DNA of 64,000 bases from Mycolicibacterium hodleri. GTDB taxonomy: Bacteria > Actinomycetota > Actinomycetes > Mycobacteriales > Mycobacteriaceae. Under the pieces are notes generated by a model. It worked only from the letters and a program-made list of their open reading frames with translations, was not told the DNA's origin and searched no databases. Positions 35,038 to 42,877 of this stretch are shown here, in pieces; positions within the stretch are counted from its first letter, which is position 1; every line of letters begins with the position of its first letter. The DNA lies in contig NZ_RCZG01000008.1 in assembly GCF_006439015.1 (NCBI RefSeq), positions 62,001-126,000 of the forward strand, given 5' to 3'. Position numbers and translations under genes: made by a program.

Positions 35038-35340
35038 GTGACCACTGAACCCAGCACCGTTCGTAGCTTTGCGGATCTACTGAAATGCTCCGCCACCGTG
35101 GTGTGGATACTCCTGATTTCGGCGACCGCACTGTCATGGGCGCTGGGCACTCATCACGGAATCGTTGACGACCCCACGGCCGCCAGCCTGATCATCCTGG
35201 CCATTGCCTTCATCAAGATCCGATTCATCGGCCTCTACTTCATGGATCTCAAAGACGCGCCGTTAGCACTTCGGGCACTCATTGAAGCATGGTGCTTGAT
35301 CGTCTTCTGTCTGACGGCCGCCTTTTATCTTGCAGGCTGA
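35038..35340 (+). CDS. Cytochrome c oxidase subunit IV-like small membrane protein
   Basis: The 100-residue product has three hydrophobic helices and the prokaryotic CoxIV/NorF-like phrase IILAIAFIKIRFIGLYFMDL. The GTG start lies 7 bases after the CoxIII-like stop. CoxIII/CoxIV-like pairs without oxidase catalytic subunits occur in actinobacterial accessory clusters; their role is not settled. An assembly or electron-transfer role next to an oxygenase is a possible inference. A six-helix membrane protein follows after 29 bases. Confidence 0.82.
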   Translation: MTTEPSTVRSFADLLKCSATVVWILLISATALSWALGTHHGIVDDPTAASLIILAIAFIKIRFIGLYFMDLKDAPLALRALIEAWCLIVFCLTAAFYLAG

Positions 35341-35369
35341 ACCCCGCTATCAACGAAGGGATTTCAATC

Positions 35370-36074
35370 GTGGAAGCACGCGTCCAACGAGTTCTGATCT
35401 GGACTGGACCGCTGATGGTCCTCATCTGGTTCGCCACCTTCGTGTTCGTCATGGGGTTCTTCCCGCCATCACGACCCAGCGCCACCGCCGACGAGATCCG
35501 CCAGCTGTACGCCGACAACCCCGTGTTGATCAAGCTTGGCCTCGTCATCGTGATGGCCGCCTCAGCGCTGTTGGTTCCGTGGGCCGCCGCGATCTCCGGC
35601 CAACTCAAGCGGATCGACGGTGCGAAAGCGCTTGCAGCAACTCAACTTGTCTCGTGTGGTCTGCTGTCGCTGGAATTCATCACACCCATCGGCGTGTGGA
35701 TGGCAGCCGCGTTCCGATACGACGGTCGGGCCGCGGAGATCACTGAGGCCCTTCACGACGTGGGTTGGATTCTGTTCGTGACCGTGATCTGGTCGCTGTG
35801 GGTCCAGATGTGGTGCATCGTTGCCGCGATCTTCATCGACCGCAGCTCGCAACCGATTTTGCCGCGCTGGCTTGGTTATTTGACCGCCTGGTCGGCGATT
35901 CTGATCACACCGGCCGGCTTGGTGCTGTTCTTCAAGAACGGTCCATTCGCGTGGAACGGAATCGTGGGAATCTATCTACCGCTCGCCGCCTTCGCCATCT
36001 GGATGGGCGCCATCAGCTACCAGGTTCACCTGGCCCTCACCCGGCAGATCGCAGACGGAACCGAGCCGGGGTAG
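35370..36074 (+). CDS. Six-helix membrane protein with PRWxGY and FAWNG motifs (copy 4)
   Basis: The 234-residue product begins at a GTG behind GAAGGGA and has six transmembrane helices at about residues 5-27, 49-72, 88-108, 125-150, 163-185 and 197-217. It shares SGQLKRIDGAKALA, SLEFITPIGVWMAAAF, ILPRWLGYLTAW and FFKNGPFAWNGIVGIYLP with the protein at 25306-26151. Its place in the CoxIII/CoxIV operon is the only firm context for the family here. It could be a membrane partner of a redox enzyme or a transporter for a hydrophobic compound; neither can be shown. Confidence 0.8.
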   Translation: MEARVQRVLIWTGPLMVLIWFATFVFVMGFFPPSRPSATADEIRQLYADNPVLIKLGLVIVMAASALLVPWAAAISGQLKRIDGAKALAATQLVSCGLLSLEFITPIGVWMAAAFRYDGRAAEITEALHDVGWILFVTVIWSLWVQMWCIVAAIFIDRSSQPILPRWLGYLTAWSAILITPAGLVLFFKNGPFAWNGIVGIYLPLAAFAIWMGAISYQVHLALTRQIADGTEPG

Positions 36075-36152
36075 ACACTCGATGGGTGAACACCCGGGAT
36101 CACGCCGACTCAAGATGCCGAATCTCGCCGGACCGCCACATAACCTTGCAAG

Positions 36153-36728
36153 ATGGACGAACCGACCGCCAGCCTAGTGCGAGCGGCCCGCCGGGCTTTT
36201 GCCCAGTACGGCCCGGGCCGCGCCACGATGACCGATGTAGCGCGCTCAGCAGGCGTCGTCCGACAGACGTTGTACTACACGGTGTCCAGCCGCGATCAAC
36301 TCGTGGAACTGGCCATCGTCCAGTGCTGCGAGGAATTACAAGACCGGATTGACGCTTGGACGATAGGACCGGACGACGAACTCGACGATGCCCTCGTTGA
36401 ATTTCTCGCCAGAGCCGTCGAAATCACCGGCAGCGACCAAGAATTGGCGGCACTGTCGGCTAGCCTGCCTGCGGACCGAGTCAAGGCAGTGCTCGGTGAG
36501 TCGCACCCGGTCGAAACCCTGATCCGCTCTAGCCTGCGACCAATCCTGGAGAGGGCGCAGGCCTCGGGCCGGCTCCGGCCCAACGTCACAATCGAGGAAG
36601 CCAGCCGATGGCTACAAGGCGTCCTCACCTTTTCCCTGTTCCGCGACGACCCCAACCCGGAAGCGTTGCGCGACGAGCTCCGAAGATTTGCACTGCCATC
36701 GGTCTTCGCCGACGAATTACCAAACTGA
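36153..36728 (+). CDS. TetR-family transcriptional regulator
   Basis: The 191-residue protein has the TetR helix-turn-helix at residues 6-50 (ARRAFAQYGPGRATMTDVAR, SAGVVRQTLYYTVSSRDQLV). An all-helical C-terminal domain includes SRWLQGVLTFSLFRDD. It lies 78 bases after copy 4 of the six-helix membrane proteins on the same strand and may control the CoxIII/CoxIV operon, whose promoter carries a palindrome (inference). Confidence 0.87.
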   Translation: MDEPTASLVRAARRAFAQYGPGRATMTDVARSAGVVRQTLYYTVSSRDQLVELAIVQCCEELQDRIDAWTIGPDDELDDALVEFLARAVEITGSDQELAALSASLPADRVKAVLGESHPVETLIRSSLRPILERAQASGRLRPNVTIEEASRWLQGVLTFSLFRDDPNPEALRDELRRFALPSVFADELPN

Positions 36729-36911
36729 GGGCCAGCTGATCGTTCACGACGCACCCGACGTGCTCGAGCGCGAATTTCAGACGCCTAAACGCACGATCGA
36801 GAGCGTCGCGTCGAAGAGTCGAAAGAGTGCATTATCGATCCCGCACCTCGGGGCCGGGATGTGGTCATGCGTTCGCGGGGTTGCTCCTGTTTGGTCGTAC
36901 GCGCGGATCGG

Positions 36912-37320
36912 TCACCTTGTGAAATGCAAACGGCACGAGACATCAGCCACAGATAGAGAAAAGCTGATGGCGAACGAGGCGAAGGTGGCCATGGTCGACC
37001 CAAACGTGCTGGCCCCTTCGCTGATTGCCACGAATACCGGGATACCCGCTGAGCCGTGCACGCCGAACAAGATCAACGGGGCTAGTGGCACGAAGGCGGT
37101 CTCGATGTCGCGGGTGAGGATGTGCCTCTTGAGCAGGTAGAAGATGACGCCCATCGCAACGACGACCATGGAGCTCGCGATGACCCAAAACATCGGCATA
37201 CCAGTGAAATTCAGCGCCTGGTGGTCTCCGTAGTAATACCACCAGCGCAGACCGTGAGTGTTGGTGAACAGGGTTCGAAAGCAGCGCAGATGACGGCGGT
37301 GGCGGTAGTCAACTCGGAGA
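36912..37320 (-). pseudogene. Broken polytopic membrane protein gene (relative of 16922-17749)
   Basis: The reverse strand encodes YYYGDHQALNFTGMPMFWVI, MGVIFYLLKRHILTRDIETA and VHGSAGIPVFVAISEGAS, which align with the C-terminal half of the protein at 16922-17749. Just upstream (near 37280) another frame gives AVICAAFEP, matching VAAFEP there, so a frameshift is present. The N-terminal half of the protein is absent. The C-terminus is also altered after ISFSLSVAD. Confidence 0.75.
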
Positions 37321-37419
37321 TGCGCGGTCAGCAGGGGTCGGCACGTCACTCGAGTTACTCCAGCCGGGCCCGTGGCCAGCCCAGCGCTGAGGGCCCGTGA
37401 GCGAGGAAACGCGGCATAA

Positions 37420-37432
37420 GTATCCTGGATAC
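37420..37432. promoter_or_regulatory. GntR-type operator, site 1 (GTATCCTGGATAC)
   Basis: This is a perfect 13-bp palindrome with central T. It lies 188 bases upstream of the luciferase-like gene at 37620, with a second site closer in. It belongs to the nine-site set of the catabolic island. Confidence 0.8.
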
Positions 37433-37553
37433 TAGGGTGGACGACCGTGGGGGCAATGCCCATCACAAGCCCCGCGCAACGAGCCAACGATGAGTAGTCA
37501 CTGCAGCAAGAGGGCTGTTATTGCCTGCTGCCACGGTCGTGACTAGTTACCAT

Positions 37554-37566
37554 AAATCCTGGATGC
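37554..37566. promoter_or_regulatory. GntR-type operator, site 2 (AAATCCTGGATGC)
   Basis: The core ATCCTGGAT is intact and the outer bases deviate from the palindrome. It lies 16 bases upstream of the -35 box of the candidate promoter for 37620. Together with site 1 it may allow looping or cooperative binding. Confidence 0.75.
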
Positions 37567-37582
37567 AGGATGCCCCGATAGG

Positions 37583-37612
37583 TTGACACGGGTCTTGGTG
37601 TGGGACTAAACC
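37583..37612 (+). promoter_or_regulatory. Candidate promoter of the first luciferase-like gene of the island
   Basis: A consensus TTGACA (37583-37588) is followed 18 bases later by TAAACC (37607-37612). The GTG start codon is at 37620, so the mRNA would be leaderless or nearly so, consistent with the absence of a ribosome binding site. Confidence 0.4.
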
Positions 37613-37619
37613 TGTCTAT

Positions 37620-38651
37620 GTGAAGCTTTCGGCTCAACTCCGATATCGCGATCACCCACTCGAAAACGCTCGGATCACTCAAGAGTTGGAGCGGGCGGGC
37701 GTTGACGTGGTCTGGGTGCCCGAGGCTTACAGCTTCGACTCGGTGAGCTTGATGGGTTTCCTGAGCGCACGGACGGAGCGGATTGAACTCGCATTCGGCA
37801 TCCTGCCCATCTTTGGTCGCAGTCCCGCAGTCATCGCTCAGACAGCCGCCGGGTTGGACGCACTGTCGGGCGGCCGGCTGGTGCTCGGTCTCGGAGCCTC
37901 TGGGCCACAGGTCGTCGAGGGATGGCATGGCGTCCCGTATGACCGCCCACTCGCACGCACACGCGAGGTCGTCGACATCTGCAGGAAGGTCTGGCGTCGG
38001 CAACCGTTGACGTCGAATGGCGTCTTCGAGATACCCCTTCCCGAAGGTCGGGGAACCGGCCTTGGAAAGGCGTTGAAACTGATCAATCATCCTGAGCGCG
38101 AACGGATCCCGATCTGGTTGGCAGCACTGGGTGACCGCAACGTCCAAATGGCGGCAGAGATCGCTGAAGGCTGGCGACCGCACATCTTCATGCCGGAGAA
38201 GGTCCGCGAGGTGTGGGGTGGGTCGTTGGATGCCGGCATCGCGAAGCGTTCGCGCGAACTCGGGACTCTGCAAATTGCGGCAGGCGGAGTACTGGCCATC
38301 GAGGACGACATGTTCGACAAGGCCTGGAGCCAAGTTCGCCAGACCACAGCACTCTACGTAGGCGGGATGGGTGCCAAGAACTCAAACTTCTACAACACCT
38401 TGGTACAGCGGTACGGTTTCGCTGACGCCGCTCGCAGCGTGCAGGAACTCTATCTCAGCGGCCGCAAAGCGGAGGCCGAGGCTGCGCTGCCCGACGATCT
38501 CCTCCGCCGCAGCAATTTGATCGGCACGCCGGCGTTCGTTCGGGAACGTGTCGCGGCGTTGCGTGAGGTCGGAGTGACTCACCTACACGTCAACGTGGTG
38601 TCATCTGATTCCCGCAAAACGCTTGAGCGCGTGAAGGAGTGGATCTCTTGA
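37620..38651 (+). CDS. Luciferase-like (probably F420-dependent) oxidoreductase
   Basis: The 343-residue TIM-barrel enzyme starts VKLSAQLRYRDHPLENARIT and contains ERIELAFGILPIFGRSPAVI, LDALSGGRLVLGLGASGPQV and IPIWLAALGDRNVQMAAEIA, typical of F420-dependent members. The GTG start at 37620 has two GntR-type operators upstream. Its last codons overlap the lyase gene at 38648. It is the first gene of the island; the reaction, perhaps oxidation of an alcohol or reduction of an enone, is not predictable. Confidence 0.88.
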   Translation: MKLSAQLRYRDHPLENARITQELERAGVDVVWVPEAYSFDSVSLMGFLSARTERIELAFGILPIFGRSPAVIAQTAAGLDALSGGRLVLGLGASGPQVVEGWHGVPYDRPLARTREVVDICRKVWRRQPLTSNGVFEIPLPEGRGTGLGKALKLINHPERERIPIWLAALGDRNVQMAAEIAEGWRPHIFMPEKVREVWGGSLDAGIAKRSRELGTLQIAAGGVLAIEDDMFDKAWSQVRQTTALYVGGMGAKNSNFYNTLVQRYGFADAARSVQELYLSGRKAEAEAALPDDLLRRSNLIGTPAFVRERVAALREVGVTHLHVNVVSSDSRKTLERVKEWIS

Positions 38652-39562
38652 CCACGAACGGGATGGCTACGCAACTGCGTCGACTGCTGGCCGAGGGTCC
38701 CGTCGTCGCCCCTAGCTGCTTCGACCCATTGTCGGCGCGGTTGGCCGAACGGGCGGGATTCTCTGCGATTCATCTGTCCGGCTTCGCCGTAGAGGCAACT
38801 CAGTTGGGCGCTCCCGACCTGGGGTTGCTGAGTATGACCGAGGTCGTCTCCCATGCCGCGCGCATCACCGCGGCGGTAGGCATTCCGGTGGTGGCTGACA
38901 TCGACACGGGATTCGGCGGCATCCTCAACATCACCAGAACGATCCGCGAGATGGAGCGCGCCGGCGTTGCAGGCGTTCACGTCGAGGACCAGGCGTTACC
39001 CAAACATTGCCCCGTGCTCGCCGGTCGTTCAATAGTCGGCCGGGATGAAGCAGTCAATCGCATCCGCGCGGCGTGCGCGGCGCGCACGGATCCCGACTTC
39101 GTGGTGATTGCCAGGACCGATGCGGACATCGTCTCGTTGGAAGAGGTGATCGATCGATGCCACCTCTTCCTTGCGGCTGGCGCAGACCTGGTGATGCCGA
39201 TGGACCTCGCGCTCGTTCACAATGGGGTGCCGTACGGGAGTCGCAGCCCCAAAGAACACATCGAGGTGGCCAAGACGTTGGTGGAACGGATAGATGGTCC
39301 ATTGATGGCGACGGGGCAGTCGATTCCGGCTGGCTACACGGTCGATGACCTTGGTGCGCTTGGCTACTCGATGATTCCGCTGGCGTCTTCGGCAGTGAGC
39401 GCGGCGGCCAACGCGATCGCACGGGTGTATGACGAGATCCGAAACACCGGCACCGACTACGGATATCGGACGGCGAACGCCGGACCATACAATGACCCGG
39501 TGGAACTCATGCGTGCCGTAGGTCTCGACGGTTACGTAGAACTCGAACAACGCTACGTCTAA
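38648..39562 (+). CDS. Isocitrate lyase/PEP mutase-superfamily enzyme
   Basis: The 304-residue barrel protein shows PSCFDPLSARLAERAGFSAI, the metal-binding DIDTGFGG, and a catalytic-loop region HVEDQALPKHCPVLAG. The K-x-C motif corresponds to KRCGH of methylisocitrate lyases. Related enzymes are 2-methylisocitrate and 2,3-dimethylmalate lyases and oxaloacetate decarboxylases. The TTG at 38648 overlaps the preceding stop (TTGA) with GAAGGAG at nine bases. A GTG at 38639 and an ATG at 38663 are alternatives. The gene probably performs a C-C cleavage late in the island's pathway (inference). Confidence 0.85.
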   Translation: MTTNGMATQLRRLLAEGPVVAPSCFDPLSARLAERAGFSAIHLSGFAVEATQLGAPDLGLLSMTEVVSHAARITAAVGIPVVADIDTGFGGILNITRTIREMERAGVAGVHVEDQALPKHCPVLAGRSIVGRDEAVNRIRAACAARTDPDFVVIARTDADIVSLEEVIDRCHLFLAAGADLVMPMDLALVHNGVPYGSRSPKEHIEVAKTLVERIDGPLMATGQSIPAGYTVDDLGALGYSMIPLASSAVSAAANAIARVYDEIRNTGTDYGYRTANAGPYNDPVELMRAVGLDGYVELEQRYV

Positions 39563-39795
39563 CGCCCACGGGCTGCGGTCGTCCTGATCCCTGCGTCGCC
39601 GGCGAAAGCCGTGGCCGGATTACCTCGACCTCGCCGTTCGGATGCTATCTCCCCAAAGATGTTGTGGCCGAATGAGTTCACTCCCGCCGGCAACGTACTG
39701 AAGTGGCAGAAGATGCCCAATGACGCCCGCTAATCCGGGGTGGAATCAGTAACGGGGAGTCCCCAACGTCGCCAGAGCGTCAATCACGCGGCAGG

Positions 39796-40941
39796 CTAGA
39801 GGCCTAGTGACTTCGCGATGATGGTCTTCATGATCTCGCTTGAGCCGCCATAGATTCGGCTGATTCTGGCATCCGTATACATGCGCGCGATTGGGTACTC
39901 CGCCATGTATCCATAGCCTCCAAACAACTGGAGGCACGAGTCGATGGTGCGGCCCTGCATCTCGCTGCAGAACAGCTTGACCCGGGCGGCGTCGTCGCCG
40001 GAGAGGCAACCGGCATCCAGTTCCTGGACCGCGTGTTGCAGCATGCAGTCTGCCGCAGTTACCTCTGCCGACGCCGCCGCAAGTTGGAACTTCGAGTTCT
40101 GAAAGGAGCTGAGCGATTTGCCGAAAACCTTGCGGTCCTTCACATATTGCACGGTCACCTCGATGGCCGAACGGGCCATTGCCACGGCGCCCAAGGCGAC
40201 GCTCAGGCGTTCCTGTGCCAGGTTGCTCGTCAGGTATTGAAACGCTGCGCCCTCTTCGCCGAGGCGGTTCTCGACGGGCACGTGGACATCAACGAAGGAC
40301 AACTCTGCCGTGTCAGCGTATTTCATGCCGATCTTCTCGAGGTTGCGACCGGTCGAGTAGCCAGGCATGTCGGATTCGACCACCAGCAGAGTGAGTCCGC
40401 CGCGACGGTCCTCCTCCTGTGAGGTGCGGGCGACGACGACGATCAGTGAGGCGTTGATGCCCCCGGAGATGAATGTCTTTGCACCGTTGAGAACATAGTG
40501 GTCGCCGTGCCGCGTTGCGGTCGTGCTCATGCCGCTCAGGTCAGAGCCGGTTCCTGGCTCTGACATCGCGATCGCCGACATCTTGGCCCCGGAAGCCAAG
40601 GCGGGCAGCCACCGCGCGGCTTGTGAAGGATCGCAGTAACTCAGGAAGTATGGAAGGACGACATCGGTGTGGACTCGCATGGGGGACATTTGAAGGTGAG
40701 CGTTGATCATCTCTTCCGCCACAGTCATGTTGTACGTGAAGCTGTGCTGCCCGCCTCCGCCGTATTCTTCCGGGATCTGCAGGCCGAGCAGCCCGATCTC
40801 GCCGGCCTTGCGGTAGAACTCGGGGTCCACCAAGCGCGCCTTTTCCCACTGTGGAACCCGTGGAATAGCTTCTCTCTGGAGAAAATCGCGGGTGGTCTTG
40901 CGCAATAGGTCGTGGTCGGGACCGTAGATGGTTGAGCGCAT
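39796..40941 (-). CDS. Acyl-CoA dehydrogenase
   Basis: This is a full-length 381-residue FAD enzyme. Landmarks are ISAM-type AIAMSEPGTGSDLSGMSTTA, FISGGINASLIVVVART, and the helix NLAQERLSVALGAVAMARSA whose Glu sits where long-chain and isovaleryl enzymes carry the catalytic base. RKVFGKSLSSFQNSKFQLA and the C-terminal IYGGSSEIMKTIIAKSLGL complete the fold. The Glu of the MCAD position is replaced by Gly, consistent with the alternative base. It introduces a 2,3 double bond in an acyl-CoA. It is divergently arranged with the GntR gene at 41171, sharing operator sites 3 and 4. Confidence 0.92.
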   Translation of the reverse strand: MRSTIYGPDHDLLRKTTRDFLQREAIPRVPQWEKARLVDPEFYRKAGEIGLLGLQIPEEYGGGGQHSFTYNMTVAEEMINAHLQMSPMRVHTDVVLPYFLSYCDPSQAARWLPALASGAKMSAIAMSEPGTGSDLSGMSTTATRHGDHYVLNGAKTFISGGINASLIVVVARTSQEEDRRGGLTLLVVESDMPGYSTGRNLEKIGMKYADTAELSFVDVHVPVENRLGEEGAAFQYLTSNLAQERLSVALGAVAMARSAIEVTVQYVKDRKVFGKSLSSFQNSKFQLAAASAEVTAADCMLQHAVQELDAGCLSGDDAARVKLFCSEMQGRTIDSCLQLFGGYGYMAEYPIARMYTDARISRIYGGSSEIMKTIIAKSLGL

Positions 40942-40990
40942 TGGAGGCCCTCCGTCTGTTGAAGTGGCGGCGATCGAATTCTAACAGACT

Positions 40991-41003
40991 GTATCCTGGA
41001 TAC
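40991..41003. promoter_or_regulatory. GntR-type operator, site 3 (GTATCCTGGATAC)
   Basis: This perfect 13-bp palindrome lies 50 bases upstream of the acyl-CoA dehydrogenase start (40941, reverse strand) in the divergent region. Confidence 0.82.
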
Positions 41004-41157
41004 TGCGGCTGATCACCTACCGACTTGCGCAGCCGAGCGAGTGTCAGATGCTCGAGGGCATGGCGGCTACGCCAGTTGGCGGTAGCACTACGGCTGGTCG
41101 TTCAGAACCCCTCCACGCGGTTTTTCCTGGTCTGGTCGCTTGAGCGCCGTACCTGCC

Positions 41158-41170
41158 ATATCCTGGATTC
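41158..41170. promoter_or_regulatory. GntR-type operator, site 4 (ATATCCTGGATTC), autoregulatory
   Basis: The palindromic core ends at the base immediately before the ATG of the GntR gene. Bound protein would cover the start region of a leaderless transcript, which suggests autorepression. Confidence 0.8.
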
Positions 41171-41917
41171 ATGCCCGACAACAAACCGACTCGTAGAGCC
41201 GCGAATGGGGTGGCTGACGACGGCGTACCCGAGGGTCGGCTCGTCGATCGGATCACTCGAGATCTACGCGAGCGGATCCTGGACCACACAATTGCTCCTG
41301 GTACCGAGCTGATCCAGACCGAGTGGTCGGAGAAACTGCAGGTCAGCCGAACACCGTTGAGGGAGGCGTTTCGGATCTTGGAGCAGGATGGTCTGGTTCG
41401 GGTGTCGAACGGAAACCGCACCGTCCAGGTAGTCCACTTCACCACGGCCGAACTGAGGGAACTCTACGAGGTCAGGGAGGTCGTCGACGGACTTGCTGCG
41501 CGGCTTCTGGCGAAGCGGGGCCTGACACCGGAGCTTGACGGCAAGCTGGCGGGCCTCCTGGTCACGATGACTGCTGCGATGACGCCATTCGACCCGGCGG
41601 CATGGTTCTCCGCCCACATGGCCTTCCATCTGAGCATCGCTGAAGCAAGCGGAAACACGCGCGTGCGGCAGCAAAGGAACTTGGTCAAGATGACGAGTTT
41701 TTCGTTGCATTCTTATCTGGCCGAACTGTCGCCGACGTCGAAGACCCTGCGCCGGGTGCTTGAGATTGGTGATAGACAACATCGCGCGATCTACGACGCG
41801 ATACGAAGTGGCAGTGGCGACTTGGCCGAGATGGCGGCGTGCGGCCACATTCGGACGACGCTGGACTCTGGCCTCATCGTCGGGGCGACCGAGAGGGCCG
41901 AAACTCAAGCCGGGTGA
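41171..41917 (+). CDS. GntR-family regulator, FCD (FadR) subgroup
   Basis: The 248-residue protein has the winged helix of GntR proteins at about residues 22-90: RITRDLRERILDHTIAPGTE, EKLQVSRTPLREAFRILEQD, GLVRVSNGNRTVQVV. A C-terminal FCD ligand domain follows, with LYEVREVVDGLAARLLAKRG and metal-site-type histidines (HMAFHLSIAEASGN, RQHRAIYDAI). FCD regulators bind small organic acids or their CoA esters. An operator abuts its start codon. It is the best candidate, with its paralogue at 41928, to bind the nine palindromes of the island. Confidence 0.9.
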   Translation: MPDNKPTRRAANGVADDGVPEGRLVDRITRDLRERILDHTIAPGTELIQTEWSEKLQVSRTPLREAFRILEQDGLVRVSNGNRTVQVVHFTTAELRELYEVREVVDGLAARLLAKRGLTPELDGKLAGLLVTMTAAMTPFDPAAWFSAHMAFHLSIAEASGNTRVRQQRNLVKMTSFSLHSYLAELSPTSKTLRRVLEIGDRQHRAIYDAIRSGSGDLAEMAACGHIRTTLDSGLIVGATERAETQAG

Positions 41918-41927
41918 GTGTTCACTC

Positions 41928-42644
41928 TCACCCGAAGTGCGGTGCCAGTCTGATCGTCCGTTGGATGTGGTGGCGCGCTGCGGCTTCGGCAGCGGCTGGT
42001 TCGCGAGCCAGGATCGCCTCGATGATCTCCCGGTGCTGGACCTGGCTCTCGTCGAGTATCTGTTTGTAGGACTTGGCCGGGTCTTCGGCAAGCAGGCTCG
42101 CTTCGGCATGGGCGCGGTTCAACGGCATGTACAGGGCGGCCGAACTCGTCCGTATCAATGGGGCGAACGACTGAACCTTGGTGTTGTGGGACGCCACCGC
42201 GATCATCTCGTGGAACTGGGTATGAGCGCGGTTGCGTCGAACGGGGTCGTAGGGGTCCGACGACTCTGCCATCTCATTGAGGAGGTGCTGCGCCAAGGAC
42301 GCCTCTTCAGCGGAAAATCCATGCTGCGCAGCCAATTTCGCGGCCAGGCCGTCGATGACTTCGCGCAGTTGATACATGTCCAGAAGGTCGTCGGGCCCCA
42401 CGGTCACGACTTCGACGGTCCGATTGTTGTCTACAGTCTTGAGCAGTCCGTCGTTCTCTAGTAGCCGCAGGGCCTCACGCAGCGGAGTGCGGCTCACGCC
42501 GAGCTGCTCGGCGAGGACGACCTGCGGAAGACGGGTGCCGGCCGACAGTGTGCCGTCGGTGATTCTGTCGCGCAAGCGAGCAGCGACCTCGTCGACTAGG
42601 CGTGGCCCGCGCTGCAACGAACTAACTGGCGACTCCGTGGTCAT
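41928..42644 (-). CDS. GntR-family regulator, FCD (FadR) subgroup, second copy
   Basis: The 238-residue protein is a paralogue of the neighbouring regulator: LVDEVAARLRDRITDGTLSA, EQLGVSRTPLREALRLLEND, GLLKTVDNNRTVEVV, then an FCD domain with MYQLREVIDGLAAKLAAQHG and HTQFHEMIAVASHN. The genes are tail-to-tail with a 10-base gap. ATG 42644 is preferred to a TTG at 42656. Its upstream region, shared with the acyl-CoA synthetase gene, carries operator site 5. Two similar regulators could sense two different intermediates. Confidence 0.9.
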   Translation of the reverse strand: MTTESPVSSLQRGPRLVDEVAARLRDRITDGTLSAGTRLPQVVLAEQLGVSRTPLREALRLLENDGLLKTVDNNRTVEVVTVGPDDLLDMYQLREVIDGLAAKLAAQHGFSAEEASLAQHLLNEMAESSDPYDPVRRNRAHTQFHEMIAVASHNTKVQSFAPLIRTSSAALYMPLNRAHAEASLLAEDPAKSYKQILDESQVQHREIIEAILAREPAAAEAAARHHIQRTIRLAPHFG

Positions 42645-42818
42645 TGGCGCGTCCAACCGGGTCCGAGATCGGATTGACCCACGTCATCACGCTCCGTTGC
42701 AAGTCGTTTGAGGGTATCGGCGTACCGAAGCCTACGCGCTGAGCCATCATTCGTCGCGATTGAGCGAACCGTGGCGTTCCCGAATGGGCAATCATCAGCT
42801 GGTGAGGTGACCTGGGTA

Positions 42819-42831
42819 GTATCCTGGATGC
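42819..42831. promoter_or_regulatory. GntR-type operator, site 5 (GTATCCTGGATGC)
   Basis: This 12/13 match to the palindrome lies in the divergent region between the second GntR gene (42644, reverse) and the acyl-CoA synthetase gene (42878, forward), 46 bases before the latter. Confidence 0.82.
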
Positions 42832-42877
42832 AACTGCGTTGTCATGGAGCAGCCACGCAAGAGAAGGGCATGAAGCG

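Noticed and set aside
41273..41284. GGATCCTGGACC inside the first GntR gene
   Set aside because: The right half does not match the palindrome and the position is within the coding region.
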